Counted from the first letter of the stretch, positions 35,566 to 44,323 are shown. The stretch is 64,000 nt of DNA from Gordonia heveisoli (GCF_030315745.1 NZ_JASXSH010000008.1:1-64000), one strand, 5' to 3'. Translations and numbers: made by a program. The notes: generated by a model from the letters alone, not told the origin.

Positions 35566-36410
35566 CCCGATCGCAACCACACCCCGGCGTCGACACCGCG
35601 CTCACCTTTGCGTCCCGGCCGGCCTGGACGCCGGAGAGCACGACGCGGGCGCTCCTGCGCGGGTCCGCGTTGCAGGCCCAGCGCATCGTCGTCAAATGGT
35701 CCAAAGACCCGGCGACGCTCCTTCAATCGCTGCTGTTCCCGTCGCTCATGGTGCTGCTGTTCTGGCTGGTGCTCGATCGCTCGGTGAGCGAACACACCGG
35801 TACTTCCAGCGTTTTCGGCATGGTGCCGATGGTGGCACTGGTCGGCGCGATGTCCGGGGCGTCCATCAGCGGCCTCGGGTTGCGACGCGAACGTACCTCC
35901 GGACTCCTCACCCGAATGTGGGTGCTCCCCGTCCATCGGGCGTCGGCGATGGTCGGCCGACTTGCGGCCGAAGCGATTCGGATCGTCGTCACGGTCGCCG
36001 CGGTACTCGGCGTCGGGACGATCATCGGGTTTCGCATCGAGACAGGCATACCCGGCGCCCTCGCGATCATCGGCGTCACCCTGATGTTCGGTCTCTCGTT
36101 CTCGGTGATGGTGACCGCGATGGCGTTGCTCTCCCGCGACTCCCACATCGTGGAATGGACCGCGGTAGCCACCAACCTCGCGATGTTCTTCAACACCGGA
36201 TTCGTACCGGCGCAGGCATATCCGTCGTGGCTGCGCCCGATCGTCGAGTATCAGCCGCTCAGCTGCGCGGTCGACGCGATCGCCGGTCTGGCCACCGGCG
36301 GCGCGGTCGCCGGACCGATACAGTGGACCGCCGGATGGTCGGCCGCGCTGCTGATCGCATTCTTCCTGCCCACGCTGCGCGGGTACCGCCGCGCCGCGAC
36401 CCGCGGCTGA
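35562..36410 (+). CDS. ABC-2 type permease, DrrC-like (2)
   Basis: 282-residue second permease of the exporter, paralogous to the first. Membrane segments include LLFPSLMVLLFWLVL near residue 60, IRIVVTVAAVLGVGTIIGF near 145 and ALAIIGVTLMFGLSF near 170. The conserved loop reads FFNTGFVPAQAYPSWLRPIVEYQPLS. Last gene of the three-gene exporter operon; its stop nearly meets the convergent GT2 stop at 36415, leaving a 4-bp gap. Confidence 0.9.
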   Translation: MTRSQPHPGVDTALTFASRPAWTPESTTRALLRGSALQAQRIVVKWSKDPATLLQSLLFPSLMVLLFWLVLDRSVSEHTGTSSVFGMVPMVALVGAMSGASISGLGLRRERTSGLLTRMWVLPVHRASAMVGRLAAEAIRIVVTVAAVLGVGTIIGFRIETGIPGALAIIGVTLMFGLSFSVMVTAMALLSRDSHIVEWTAVATNLAMFFNTGFVPAQAYPSWLRPIVEYQPLSCAVDAIAGLATGGAVAGPIQWTAGWSAALLIAFFLPTLRGYRRAATRG

Positions 36411-36414
36411 GCGC

Positions 36415-37350
36415 TCAGATGTAGAAGCAGCTGTGTAGCACGCTGCCCCGGATCCGGCCAACGAAGTTGCCCGCCTGGAACAGCCACCGTCCGGTGGGCA
36501 CCCGGGTCAACCACGTTGGCAGCAACGGATTCCGGATGGCCAGGTACAGGATCAGATCGACCGTCGCGTACCAGGGTCGGCGCGGCATGCCGTACCGGCG
36601 GTAGTCGGAGTACAGGCGCGCATCGCCTTCACCGCACATCACCGATTGGTCCCAGATGCCACGCCGGGTGTCGCGCAGCCGGTAGGCGGTCAGGGCGCCA
36701 GCGGCATGGTTGTGCACTCCCCCGGCCAACTGCACGCGGAACGAGAAGTCGGCGTCCTCGGCGCCCCGGTCGTAGGAGACGTCGAATCCGTCGACCTCGT
36801 CGAACATGTCCTTCCAGACACCGATGCTGCATCCGGTGGCCACCGTCATGAACCCCGGGAAGTGATACGGGATCTCCGGTGCGAGCATCTGCCGCCAGCT
36901 CTGCACCAGCGCCGAGTTCAGTGAGTGGGTCTCCACCGCGCCGCTGACCAGCGAACTGTAGCGACCGACCGCCACCATCGCACTCAGCCAGTCCGGGTAG
37001 ACGCAGTCGTCGCCATCGCAGAACGCGATGAACTCGCCATCGGCCGCGGCCACCCCGACATTGCGCGCGAACGACCCACCCTTCGTCGCCGAGGCATCCA
37101 CCCAGCGCAGACGCAGCCGCTCCCGATGCGGATAGCTCTCGAGATAGTCGCGCAACCCGTCGGTGGAACCGTTGTCGGCGATGATCACCTCGAAGGGATG
37201 CTCGTAGGTCAGCTTGCTGAGAGCGTCGAGCTGGTCGCCGATCGTGTCGACGACATTGCGCACCGGCATGACCACCGAGACCAGCTGTGGCAGTTCCCGT
37301 TCGGGCGTCCTGCGCACACTCGGCGGAGTCGCCTTCTTACGATTGAACAC
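36415..37350 (-). CDS. GT2 family glycosyltransferase
   Basis: 311 residues from GTG 37350, which has GGAAGGG 7 bp upstream. N-terminal GT-A motif LVSVVMPVRNVVDTIGDQL, nucleotide-sugar region VIIADNGSTDG and the metal site IAFCDGDDCVYPDWL. The acceptor half has GAEDADFSFRVQLAGG. The C-terminus VGRIRGSVLHSCFYI parallels the NRPS-coupled GT2. Its start lies inside the end of the upstream GT2 gene (14-bp overlap), so it is the last gene of the esterase/A-T-TE/GT2/GT2 operon. Donor and acceptor unknown. Confidence 0.87.
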   Translation of the reverse strand: MFNRKKATPPSVRRTPERELPQLVSVVMPVRNVVDTIGDQLDALSKLTYEHPFEVIIADNGSTDGLRDYLESYPHRERLRLRWVDASATKGGSFARNVGVAAADGEFIAFCDGDDCVYPDWLSAMVAVGRYSSLVSGAVETHSLNSALVQSWRQMLAPEIPYHFPGFMTVATGCSIGVWKDMFDEVDGFDVSYDRGAEDADFSFRVQLAGGVHNHAAGALTAYRLRDTRRGIWDQSVMCGEGDARLYSDYRRYGMPRRPWYATVDLILYLAIRNPLLPTWLTRVPTGRWLFQAGNFVGRIRGSVLHSCFYI

Positions 37351-38299
37351 TGGAGATCCCTTCCGCGCGACGGCGCGTTCGTTCAGGTATGCGACCCACG
37401 TCGCCGCGAAGGCCGGCAGCCAATCCCGCGGTGGTGAGATAGATACGCGATCGGCGCTGGGTGCCGATGAGGATGGCGCGCCCGCGGCTGATCGTGTCCT
37501 TGGCGATCGACACCGCGCACCACAACGGTTCGGTGCGGAAGTACTTCCGGTAGAGGACGATCCGGTTGCGGGCGATGTAGTAATGCCGGAACGGTGCGTC
37601 CTCGGAGAATTCGATGCCCGCACCCCCGCCACGGATCAGCCATCGCAGTGGACGGGGTGGAACCCAGCGGGCCCGCCGTCCGAGACGATGGCGAATCCCG
37701 GTGCCGGGCACGACGAGCGCGTGTGCACCACGAGCACGGGCACGCAGGTAGAACTCGGTTTCGACGCAATCGATGAACAAACCTTCGTCGAACAGGCCGA
37801 CCTCGTCGAAGACCTCGCGGGTGATCACCAGTCCGGACTGGATGGGTTCGAACGCGAGCGTGAGTCCGCGTTCGGCGAACCAGAACGGCGCCACATCCTC
37901 GTTGATCCGGCTGGGTGAAGCGAGTACGCGGCGGATGCCGACCGAGGACGCCAGGTCCAGGTGGTCGCCCACCCGTTCGATGTAGTCCGGTTCGAGGTGA
38001 GTGTCCTGGTCGAGGGTCAGCACCGCAGCCGCACCCCGCTCCAACGCCACCCGGACGCCCTGATTGAGCGCGTGGGCGATGCCGCGGTTCTCCGAGGTGT
38101 GCAACACCGTGGCGCCCGCGGCCGCGCAGCGGTCGAGCACCCCGGCGACCGCTCCGGTCGGGTCGGTCGCCAGCGACGGCGATCCGTCATCGACGATGAC
38201 GACCGAATCAACCTGCGCCGATACGTGGTCGAGCACCTCGAGGAGATCGCCTGCGGGCTCGAAGGACGCGATCACCGCGACCACCGAAAGATTGTTCAC
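37337..38299 (-). CDS. GT2 family glycosyltransferase, rhamnosyltransferase-like
   Basis: 320 residues. Begins NNLSVVAVIASFEPAGDLLEVL with VVIVDDGSPS and ENRGIAHALNQGV, a pattern common in rhamnosyl- and related transferases, then AVLTLDQDTHLEPDY with the metal-binding DQD. The second half has FDEGLFIDCVETEFYLRARARG, also typical of rhamnosyltransferases. GTG start overlaps the A-T-TE stop by GTGA (38296-38299). Distinct from the other two GT2 proteins of the locus. Sugar identity is inference only. Confidence 0.85.
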   Translation of the reverse strand: MNNLSVVAVIASFEPAGDLLEVLDHVSAQVDSVVIVDDGSPSLATDPTGAVAGVLDRCAAAGATVLHTSENRGIAHALNQGVRVALERGAAAVLTLDQDTHLEPDYIERVGDHLDLASSVGIRRVLASPSRINEDVAPFWFAERGLTLAFEPIQSGLVITREVFDEVGLFDEGLFIDCVETEFYLRARARGAHALVVPGTGIRHRLGRRARWVPPRPLRWLIRGGGAGIEFSEDAPFRHYYIARNRIVLYRKYFRTEPLWCAVSIAKDTISRGRAILIGTQRRSRIYLTTAGLAAGLRGDVGRIPERTRRRAEGISSVQS

Positions 38300-40890
38300 C
38301 GCTGCTCCGATCGGTCGCCGAGGCGGACGCCCAGCGCGGCATCGACCGCGGCCGCGGTCGCCGACACCTGCGGCACCCGCATCATCGAGTGATGATCTCC
38401 GCCCACCCGGACGAGCGTCAGCTTCCCGGTGGCCAGCTTCGACCAGGTGGTCTCGTCGTCGGGGTTCGTCTCGGCCATGATCAGCGTGACCGGCCCGTCG
38501 TGTGCGGTGGGCCGGTGGCGCCGGATCATCTGCCGGCCCAGGTCCCAGAAGACGGTCCAGGCCAGGGTGGTCGGCAGCCGCCACAGGCCGGCGGTCGCCA
38601 CCAGGGTCTTCATCACCGCCCGAGTCCAGAGTTCCGGCAATCTTTGGCCTCCCGATGCCACCGCGGGAGCGGTACCCGCTGGTCCGCCCGTCGCACCGTC
38701 ACCCCGATCCGGCAGCGCGGGCCGGTCGGTGTCGGCGGTCCGCGCGACGACTCGTTCACCGCGAACCCGGGCCCGAAGCTCTGGTTCGAAGAGCGCGTCG
38801 ATCAGCACCACCTCGACGTCGGCACCACGCGATGCGAGGATCGAGGCCGCCTCCAGCGCCACGAACCCTCCGTAGGAGTAGCCCGCCAGCCGGTAGGGCC
38901 CCTGCGGCGCGACGGTGAGGACATCGCGCACCGCCCGCCGGGCCGCCGCCGCGATGGTGCGATCGGCACGTCCCCGATTCTCCAGGCCATGCGGCTGCAG
39001 CCCGTATACGGCTCCACCGCAACGTAGTTCATGCACCAACGGCAGTAGGCTCGCCGCCGGCGATCCGGCACCGGCCGCCACGAACAGCGGGGTGCCTTCC
39101 CCGTCGCGAAGCCTGCTCAGGGTGGCCCCCGCGGTCGTCGCGGCGCGTTCGCGGTGCCCTTGGTCGAGAAGTTCGGCGGTGGCCGCGATCGTCGGCGCCT
39201 GGGCAAAATCTGCGCTCGGGATATCGACCAGCCAGCGGTCGCGGATCTCGGTCAGCATCCGTGCGGCGGCCAACGAGTCTCCGCCCAACGCAACGAAATC
39301 CTCGTCGCGTCCGATCGAGTCCAGACCGAGCACGTCGGTCCAGATGTGCAGCAGGGTCGCCTCGGTCGGCCCGCGCACCGGCTCCAGATCACGTGCCGGG
39401 GGTGGGGGCAACGCGACTCGATCCACCTTGCCGCGTTCATTGCGGGGCAACTCGTCGAGGATCACCACATCACGCGGGATCATCCATGGGGCAAGGGTTT
39501 TCGCCAGCGCGGTACGGACTTGCGCCGGCGATGGCGCCCATCGCCGCGGATCCACCGCCACATATGCCGCGAGGCGGCCGGCAGTGCGGTCCGCGGTGAC
39601 GACGACATCGCGGGTCCAGGGCAGCGCTCGGATCGCCGCCTCGACCTCGACCGGCTCCACCAGGTAGCCACGGATCTTGACCGCATCGTCACGGCGACCG
39701 ATCAGGTGAAGCTGCCCGCTGTCGTCGAACCGCCCGAGGTCGCCGGTGCGCAATCGGCGCCGTCCGTCGGCGATCGACTCGAAGCGGCTGGCGGTCAGCT
39801 CCGGGTCGCGGTGATATCCCGACGCCAGATGCGCCGAATCGACCACGATCTCGCCGGTGAACCCCGTGGACAACTCGTTACCGGTGTCGTCGATGATGCG
39901 CACCCGCTTGTCCGTCGCCGGCGTACCGACCGGCACCGCACCCACGGGTAGGGCCCGGTCGGCGTCGAATCGATTGAAGGCCAGGTTTCCCAGCTCCGAC
40001 GACCCCGACCAACTGCAGAAGACACCCCGCGGGGACAAGGTGGCCCGGATCAGTGCGACGTCGTCGTGGTGTACCGGTTCTCCACAGGTGGTCAGCAGCC
40101 GCACGGAGTCGACCGCACCGCCCGTCCCGAGTTCGGGCAGCCACGACCGGAACAGCGATGGGGTGGCGTGCACGGTGGTCGCGCCCTCGCGATCGAGCCA
40201 GTCTCGCAAGCCGGCGGTGGTACGTCGTCGCACATCCCACAGCAACAGGGTGACCCCGTTGAGCAGCCCCATGATCAGTGCATCGAAGCCCGCGCCGAAG
40301 CTCAGCGGCAGGAGCACCGCCGCCCGGTCGCCCGCACCGAACCCAAGGAATGCCCGGCCGTCGGCGGCCTGGTTGACCCAGTTTCGCTGCGCGTGCACCA
40401 CGCCTTTCGGGCGACCGGTCGACCCAGAGGTGAAGATGATCACCGATGGGTCCCCGGGCAGCGGATCCGGTGCCGGCCGCCCGGCGGCCGGCAATCCGGC
40501 GAGATCCGCCGACGCCAGGTGTCGCGCCCCGGACCGCTCCAGGATGTGTGCGCGCCGGTCGGCAGGCAGAAAGGGATCGAGAAAGATCACCGGCCGTCCC
40601 GAACACAGCACGGCGAGGATCGCGACCACCGAGTCGACGTTCGATTCCACGTCGACGGCCACCGGCAACCCGAGGTCGCCGACGGCGGCGGCGACCGCGG
40701 CAGCGCGCTCGTCGGCACGGGCCAGCAACTGCGCGAAGGTGATCGACTCATCGGGGGTCCGCACCGCGACCTCGTCGGCCCGCGCCACGGCAGCCGCTCG
40801 CCAATGCGCGGCCGCCGTGCACGGCAGGTCACGTGCGAATCGGTCAGGACCGGCGCAATCGGCATTTGGGATGGGTGCGGCCGATGTCAT
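38296..40890 (-). CDS. A-T-TE non-ribosomal peptide synthetase protein
   Basis: 864 residues: adenylation about 20-500, carrier with GGDS (Ser539), thioesterase from about 590 with GYSYGG nucleophile Ser672 and the probable catalytic His in GGDHHSMMRVP near the end. The A domain has core motifs FTSGSTGRPKGVVHAQ, LRTGDLGRF and NERGKVDRVAL, but reads SWSGSSELGN where standard A domains have YGPTE, so it is divergent and its substrate cannot be predicted. It has no C domain of its own, matching the unpaired C at the end of the large NRPS. ATG 40890 overlaps the esterase stop by ATGA. Likely adds the last unit and releases the product. Confidence 0.9.
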   Translation of the reverse strand: MTSAAPIPNADCAGPDRFARDLPCTAAAHWRAAAVARADEVAVRTPDESITFAQLLARADERAAAVAAAVGDLGLPVAVDVESNVDSVVAILAVLCSGRPVIFLDPFLPADRRAHILERSGARHLASADLAGLPAAGRPAPDPLPGDPSVIIFTSGSTGRPKGVVHAQRNWVNQAADGRAFLGFGAGDRAAVLLPLSFGAGFDALIMGLLNGVTLLLWDVRRRTTAGLRDWLDREGATTVHATPSLFRSWLPELGTGGAVDSVRLLTTCGEPVHHDDVALIRATLSPRGVFCSWSGSSELGNLAFNRFDADRALPVGAVPVGTPATDKRVRIIDDTGNELSTGFTGEIVVDSAHLASGYHRDPELTASRFESIADGRRRLRTGDLGRFDDSGQLHLIGRRDDAVKIRGYLVEPVEVEAAIRALPWTRDVVVTADRTAGRLAAYVAVDPRRWAPSPAQVRTALAKTLAPWMIPRDVVILDELPRNERGKVDRVALPPPPARDLEPVRGPTEATLLHIWTDVLGLDSIGRDEDFVALGGDSLAAARMLTEIRDRWLVDIPSADFAQAPTIAATAELLDQGHRERAATTAGATLSRLRDGEGTPLFVAAGAGSPAASLLPLVHELRCGGAVYGLQPHGLENRGRADRTIAAAARRAVRDVLTVAPQGPYRLAGYSYGGFVALEAASILASRGADVEVVLIDALFEPELRARVRGERVVARTADTDRPALPDRGDGATGGPAGTAPAVASGGQRLPELWTRAVMKTLVATAGLWRLPTTLAWTVFWDLGRQMIRRHRPTAHDGPVTLIMAETNPDDETTWSKLATGKLTLVRVGGDHHSMMRVPQVSATAAAVDAALGVRLGDRSEQR

Positions 40891-41888
40891 CGACTCAGCC
40901 CCGTGCTCAGCACCGACCATGAGCGATGCAGTTCGTCCTCCCAGTACCGCCACGAGTGCGTGCCGGTGGCGGGCAGATGGACCACCGCCGGGATTCCCAG
41001 CCCCGACAGACGGCGGGCCATGTCCTCGGTGCAGTGGCGCGCGGCCGCTTCGAGTGCCCCGCCGACCACGATCTGGTTCTCCACCGACGGCGCACCCGGC
41101 GCCTGATGTCGCGGTGTGTCGTAGACACCGGCACGGCCACTGCCACTGGAGATGTAGAGCGCGACGCCGCGTAGCCGAGCCGCGTTGAGGTAGGGGTCGT
41201 TGGCCGTCCAGGCCACTGCCCCGGGCGGTCCCCACATGTGATCGGCATTCGCCCCCGCGGCGGTGTGGACGATTGCACGCACCGCGGCCTGCCCCTCTGG
41301 CGTGCTCGTGCGGGCGCATCCACTGTAGGAGGCGACGGCGCGATACAGACCTGGCGCGGCGATGGCGAGATTGAAGACCGACGTCGCCGACATGGACAAG
41401 CCGGCAATCGCATTGCGACCGTTGGTGTTCAGCGCGGTATCGACAACTGCGGGCAACTCCTGGGTGAGAAAGGTCTGCCATCTCGGCCTGCCGATCTTCG
41501 GGTCACGACCGATCCAGTCGGTGTAGTAGCTGCCGATGCCGCGTTTGGGTATGACGACGTTGACGTGCTTGTCCGCGAAGAACTCCGCCAGGTCCGTCTG
41601 GTCGAGCCAGTTCGCACCGTCCTCACCACCGCCTGCGCCGTTGAGGAGATACAGCGTCGGGGCGCCGGCCGGGTCGTGCCGCGGCCGGATGACGTGCAGC
41701 GGGATATCGCGGGACATCGCGGCCGAGTGCACAACCATCTCCCAGACGTTGCCGCCCAGGGGACGGACCGTCGGGACATCGGCCGCCGACGGGCTCACCG
41801 CGATCACCCCGGGCGCAATCAACGACGACACCGCCACGACGAGCGCGGCGACCCTCCACCGCCTGCGGGCGGCCAGAACTTCGGACAT
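40887..41888 (-). CDS. secreted antigen 85-family esterase
   Basis: 333 residues. Signal peptide: RRRWRV then AALVVAVSSLIAPGVIAV, cleavage near ASPSAADVP-like residues around 35. The alpha/beta-hydrolase fold is of the mycolyltransferase/esterase D type, with YLLNGAGGGEDGANW near residue 80 and nucleophile motif AGLSMSATS (Ser165); the probable His is in ATGTHSWRYWEDEL near the C-terminus. The family includes trehalose mycolyltransferases and siderophore-type esterases. First gene of the operon with the A-T-TE and two GT2 genes. An iron box abuts the ATG, so the mRNA may be leaderless. Confidence 0.87.
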   Translation of the reverse strand: MSEVLAARRRWRVAALVVAVSSLIAPGVIAVSPSAADVPTVRPLGGNVWEMVVHSAAMSRDIPLHVIRPRHDPAGAPTLYLLNGAGGGEDGANWLDQTDLAEFFADKHVNVVIPKRGIGSYYTDWIGRDPKIGRPRWQTFLTQELPAVVDTALNTNGRNAIAGLSMSATSVFNLAIAAPGLYRAVASYSGCARTSTPEGQAAVRAIVHTAAGANADHMWGPPGAVAWTANDPYLNAARLRGVALYISSGSGRAGVYDTPRHQAPGAPSVENQIVVGGALEAAARHCTEDMARRLSGLGIPAVVHLPATGTHSWRYWEDELHRSWSVLSTGLSR

Positions 41889-41889
41889 G

Positions 41890-41908
41890 GATTGTTAGGC
41901 TAGCCTAT
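41890..41908 (-). promoter_or_regulatory. iron box in front of esterase operon
   Basis: 13 of 19 positions match the IdeR consensus, with the core TTAGGCTAGCCTA at 41895-41907. It ends one base from the esterase ATG, leaving no room for a ribosome site, which suggests a leaderless transcript whose -10 region is covered by the repressor. Confidence 0.6.
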
Positions 41909-42004
41909 GCTTGTTCTTTGGCCCGCCTGTGGCCCCGCCTCGGTGGGGGCGGTCACAGGCCGCGATGGGATATGTGCAAGCTCACCAATAATTGCGTTTC
42001 CATC

Positions 42005-42028
42005 AATAGTTGCATTCGAGTTACTATT
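42005..42028. promoter_or_regulatory. candidate MarR operator
   Basis: Perfect inverted repeat AATAGT (42005-42010) and ACTATT (42023-42028). A related CAATAATTGC / CAATAGTTGC direct repeat runs through 41986-42013. It lies immediately before the MarR start at 42034, as expected for autoregulation. Confidence 0.45.
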
Positions 42029-42033
42029 TTCCG

Positions 42034-42525
42034 GTGAACGAATCCTCAGCACCCGCCGCCACGCCTTCGGTGGATGACGCATCCGCGGTGCTGATCGACT
42101 TCCTCGACCGCCTCGCCTGCCTGGGCAAAAGCCAGGCCATGGATTCGCTGGCCGCCTCCGATCTGACGCTCTCGCAGTTGAAGGTCGTCTTCGCGCTCGG
42201 CGCTCATGACGAACCGATGTCGGTCAACGAGGTGGCCGAGCACGTACACCTGTCGCTGGCTGCGGCCGGACGCACCGTCGACAAACTCGTCGTCAGCAAC
42301 CTGGTCGACCGCCGTGAGGACAGCGCCGACCGACGGGTCAAGCGGGTGTCCCTCACCGATGAGGGTCGCGCGTTCGTGGACTCACAGCTCTCGGTCAAAG
42401 AGGAACTCGTCCGCGGATTCGTCGCCGGCCTACCCGCGCCGGTGTGCACCGACCTACTCAACGCGCTACGGCCGATAGTCGACAGCGCCGTCGACTACTT
42501 CGACCTCGGTCCGCCCGCACCCTGA
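42034..42525 (+). CDS. MarR family regulator
   Basis: 163 residues from GTG 42034 (an in-frame TTG at 42010 would overlap the operator-like repeat). Winged helix: LTLSQLKVVFALGAHDEPMSVNEVAEHV, LAAAGRTVDKLVVSNLVDRREDSADRR and VSLTDEGRAFVDS, all MarR hallmarks. Upstream of a DHA2 drug exporter on the same strand, a standard regulator-pump pair. Ligand unknown. Confidence 0.92.
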   Translation: MNESSAPAATPSVDDASAVLIDFLDRLACLGKSQAMDSLAASDLTLSQLKVVFALGAHDEPMSVNEVAEHVHLSLAAAGRTVDKLVVSNLVDRREDSADRRVKRVSLTDEGRAFVDSQLSVKEELVRGFVAGLPAPVCTDLLNALRPIVDSAVDYFDLGPPAP

Positions 42526-42554
42526 CGGGTCCGACGGTCGTTTCCCCACCCGCA

Positions 42555-42589
42555 CAGCATCTCTGACCAGCCCAGCATCTCTGACCAGC
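42555..42589 (+). repeat. tandem 17-bp direct repeat in exporter leader
   Basis: CAGCATCTCTGACCAGC occurs at 42555-42571 and again at 42573-42589, one base apart. It is in the 120-bp gap between the MarR and MFS genes. Confidence 0.9.
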
Positions 42590-42592
42590 ACA

Positions 42593-42621
42593 GGTAGCAA
42601 CTACCGAAGCCCGCGGGCTTC
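42593..42621 (+). promoter_or_regulatory. paired palindromes in exporter leader
   Basis: GGTAG-CAA-CTACC (42593-42605) is followed directly by the perfect 16-bp palindrome GAAGCCCGCGGGCTTC (42606-42621), 25 bp ahead of the MFS start. Could be an operator, or an attenuator-like hairpin. Confidence 0.4.
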
Positions 42622-42645
42622 ATCCGATCGACAGGAAAGTTCTTC

Positions 42646-44211
42646 ATGTCTTCATCCTCGACCGGCGGACACCTCCACGAGGGACCACCGGACACTAAAC
42701 TCGACCGCCACGTGATCATGGTCGCGGGTGTCGTCGTGCTCGGCGCGATCATGTCGATCCTCGACGTGACCGTTGTCGCGGTGGCGCAGAACACCTTCAT
42801 GACCACCTTCGGTACCGACGCGGCCGGCGCGGCCTGGACGGCCACCGGCTACACGCTGGCGCTCGCCGCGGTGATCCCGATCTCCAGTTGGGCCGCAGCC
42901 AAATTCGGGACCAAGAAGGTCTATCTGACATCGCTGGTGCTGTTCGTCGCCGGCTCCGCCCTGTGCGCGATGGCGACGAGTATCGGCATGCTGGTGGCCT
43001 TCCGCGTGGTCCAGGGCCTCGGCGGCGGTCTGCTCATGCCCATCGGCATGATGATCCTGACCAAGGCGGCCGGCCCGGAACGCGTCGGTTCGGTGATGGC
43101 CATCCTCGGTATCCCGATGCTGCTCGGCCCGATCGGTGGCCCGATCCTCGGTGGCTGGCTGATCGAGATCGCCTCGTGGCACTGGGTGTTCCTGATCAAC
43201 GTGCCCATCGGTGTGGTCGCCTTCATCTACGCGTGGTTCGTGCTGCGCGACGACGCCGAGACCTCCCCGGCGAAGATCGACGTGGTGGGACTGCTGCTGC
43301 TGTCGCCGGGTCTGGCACTGTTCCTGTACGGCATCTCCTCCAGCGCCGAACACCGAACCTTCGTCCATGCCGGCGTGTTGATTCCCGTCGCCATCGGTCT
43401 GGTTCTCATCGCAGCCTTCATCTGGCATGCGCTGCGTGCCGAGCGGCCGCTGCTGGACCTGCGCCTGTTCCAGAACAAGACCCTGACGATCGCCGTGATC
43501 ACCATGACGTTCTTCATGATCGCCTTCTTCGGCGCATCGCTGCTCTACCCGCAGTACTTCATCGGCGTGCGCGGCGAATCCACTCTGATGGCCGGTCTGC
43601 TGCTGGCCCCGCAGGGCCTCGGCGCGATGCTGACCATGCCGATCGCCGGTCAGCTCACCGACAAGATGGGTCCGGGCAAGTTCGTACTCAGCGGCATCGT
43701 GCTGATCTTCGTCGGACTCGGCGCCTTCATGTTCCTCGGGGCCGACACCTCGTACTGGCTGATCTGCATCGCACTGTTCATCCAGGGCCTGGGCATGGGT
43801 ATGACCATGATGCCGATTATGTCCTCGGCACTGGCCACCTTGCGCAACAACAAGGTTCCCGACGGCTCGACCCTGCTGAACGTGGTGCAGCAGTCGGCCT
43901 CGTCCGTCGGCACCGCGATCATCTCGGTCATCCTGGCGACGCTGCTGACCAATCGACCCGACGGCGGACTGGCCATTGCGTCCAACGCCGACCCGGAGGG
44001 TTACGCGAAGGCCGTCGAGGCCGGCGCCGCACCGGCGCAAGTTCCGTCGAGCGCCTTCGACGCTGCCGCCGAGGCATTCTCGACCACGTTCATCGTGTCG
44101 GTGGTGCTGATCGCTATCACAGTCATCCCGGCCTTCTTCCTGCCCCGCAAGAAGATCGTCTCCCCGCTGGTCGAAGAAGACATGGACCGGGTGCCGACGA
44201 TCATGCATTGA
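42646..44211 (+). CDS. DHA2-type MFS multidrug exporter
   Basis: 521-residue proton-coupled exporter of the EmrB/QacA group, about 14 membrane segments. Motif A-like region AAKFGTKKVYLTSLVLF near residue 88, motif C GIPMLLGPIGGPILGGWLIE near 160, and the early WTATGYTLALAAVIPISSW. ATG start with AGGAAAG upstream. Likely under control of the MarR protein just upstream; leader contains repeats and palindromes. Convergent with oligopeptidase B. Confidence 0.93.
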   Translation: MSSSSTGGHLHEGPPDTKLDRHVIMVAGVVVLGAIMSILDVTVVAVAQNTFMTTFGTDAAGAAWTATGYTLALAAVIPISSWAAAKFGTKKVYLTSLVLFVAGSALCAMATSIGMLVAFRVVQGLGGGLLMPIGMMILTKAAGPERVGSVMAILGIPMLLGPIGGPILGGWLIEIASWHWVFLINVPIGVVAFIYAWFVLRDDAETSPAKIDVVGLLLLSPGLALFLYGISSSAEHRTFVHAGVLIPVAIGLVLIAAFIWHALRAERPLLDLRLFQNKTLTIAVITMTFFMIAFFGASLLYPQYFIGVRGESTLMAGLLLAPQGLGAMLTMPIAGQLTDKMGPGKFVLSGIVLIFVGLGAFMFLGADTSYWLICIALFIQGLGMGMTMMPIMSSALATLRNNKVPDGSTLLNVVQQSASSVGTAIISVILATLLTNRPDGGLAIASNADPEGYAKAVEAGAAPAQVPSSAFDAAAEAFSTTFIVSVVLIAITVIPAFFLPRKKIVSPLVEEDMDRVPTIMH

Positions 44212-44279
44212 TCGTTGTCCCCGGCGCGGTCTGTTGCGTGCCACCCACCGATCACCTCAGCCCGAGTTCCTCGGAAACG

Positions 44280-44323
44280 ACATATCGTCGCAACCTTCGC
44301 TTCGGAAGGTTGCGACGATATGT
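44280..44323. terminator. 19-bp perfect stem-loop between convergent genes
   Basis: A 19-nt arm (44280-44298) pairs without mismatch with 44305-44323 across a 6-nt GCTTCG loop. It lies between the convergent MFS and oligopeptidase genes and probably ends transcription from both sides. Longer than typical intrinsic terminators and without a T tract. Confidence 0.6.

Noticed and set aside
42652-44244. 530-codon minus-strand frame opposite the MFS exporter
   Set aside because: His/Asp/Gln-rich antisense of membrane-protein codons, not a plausible protein.
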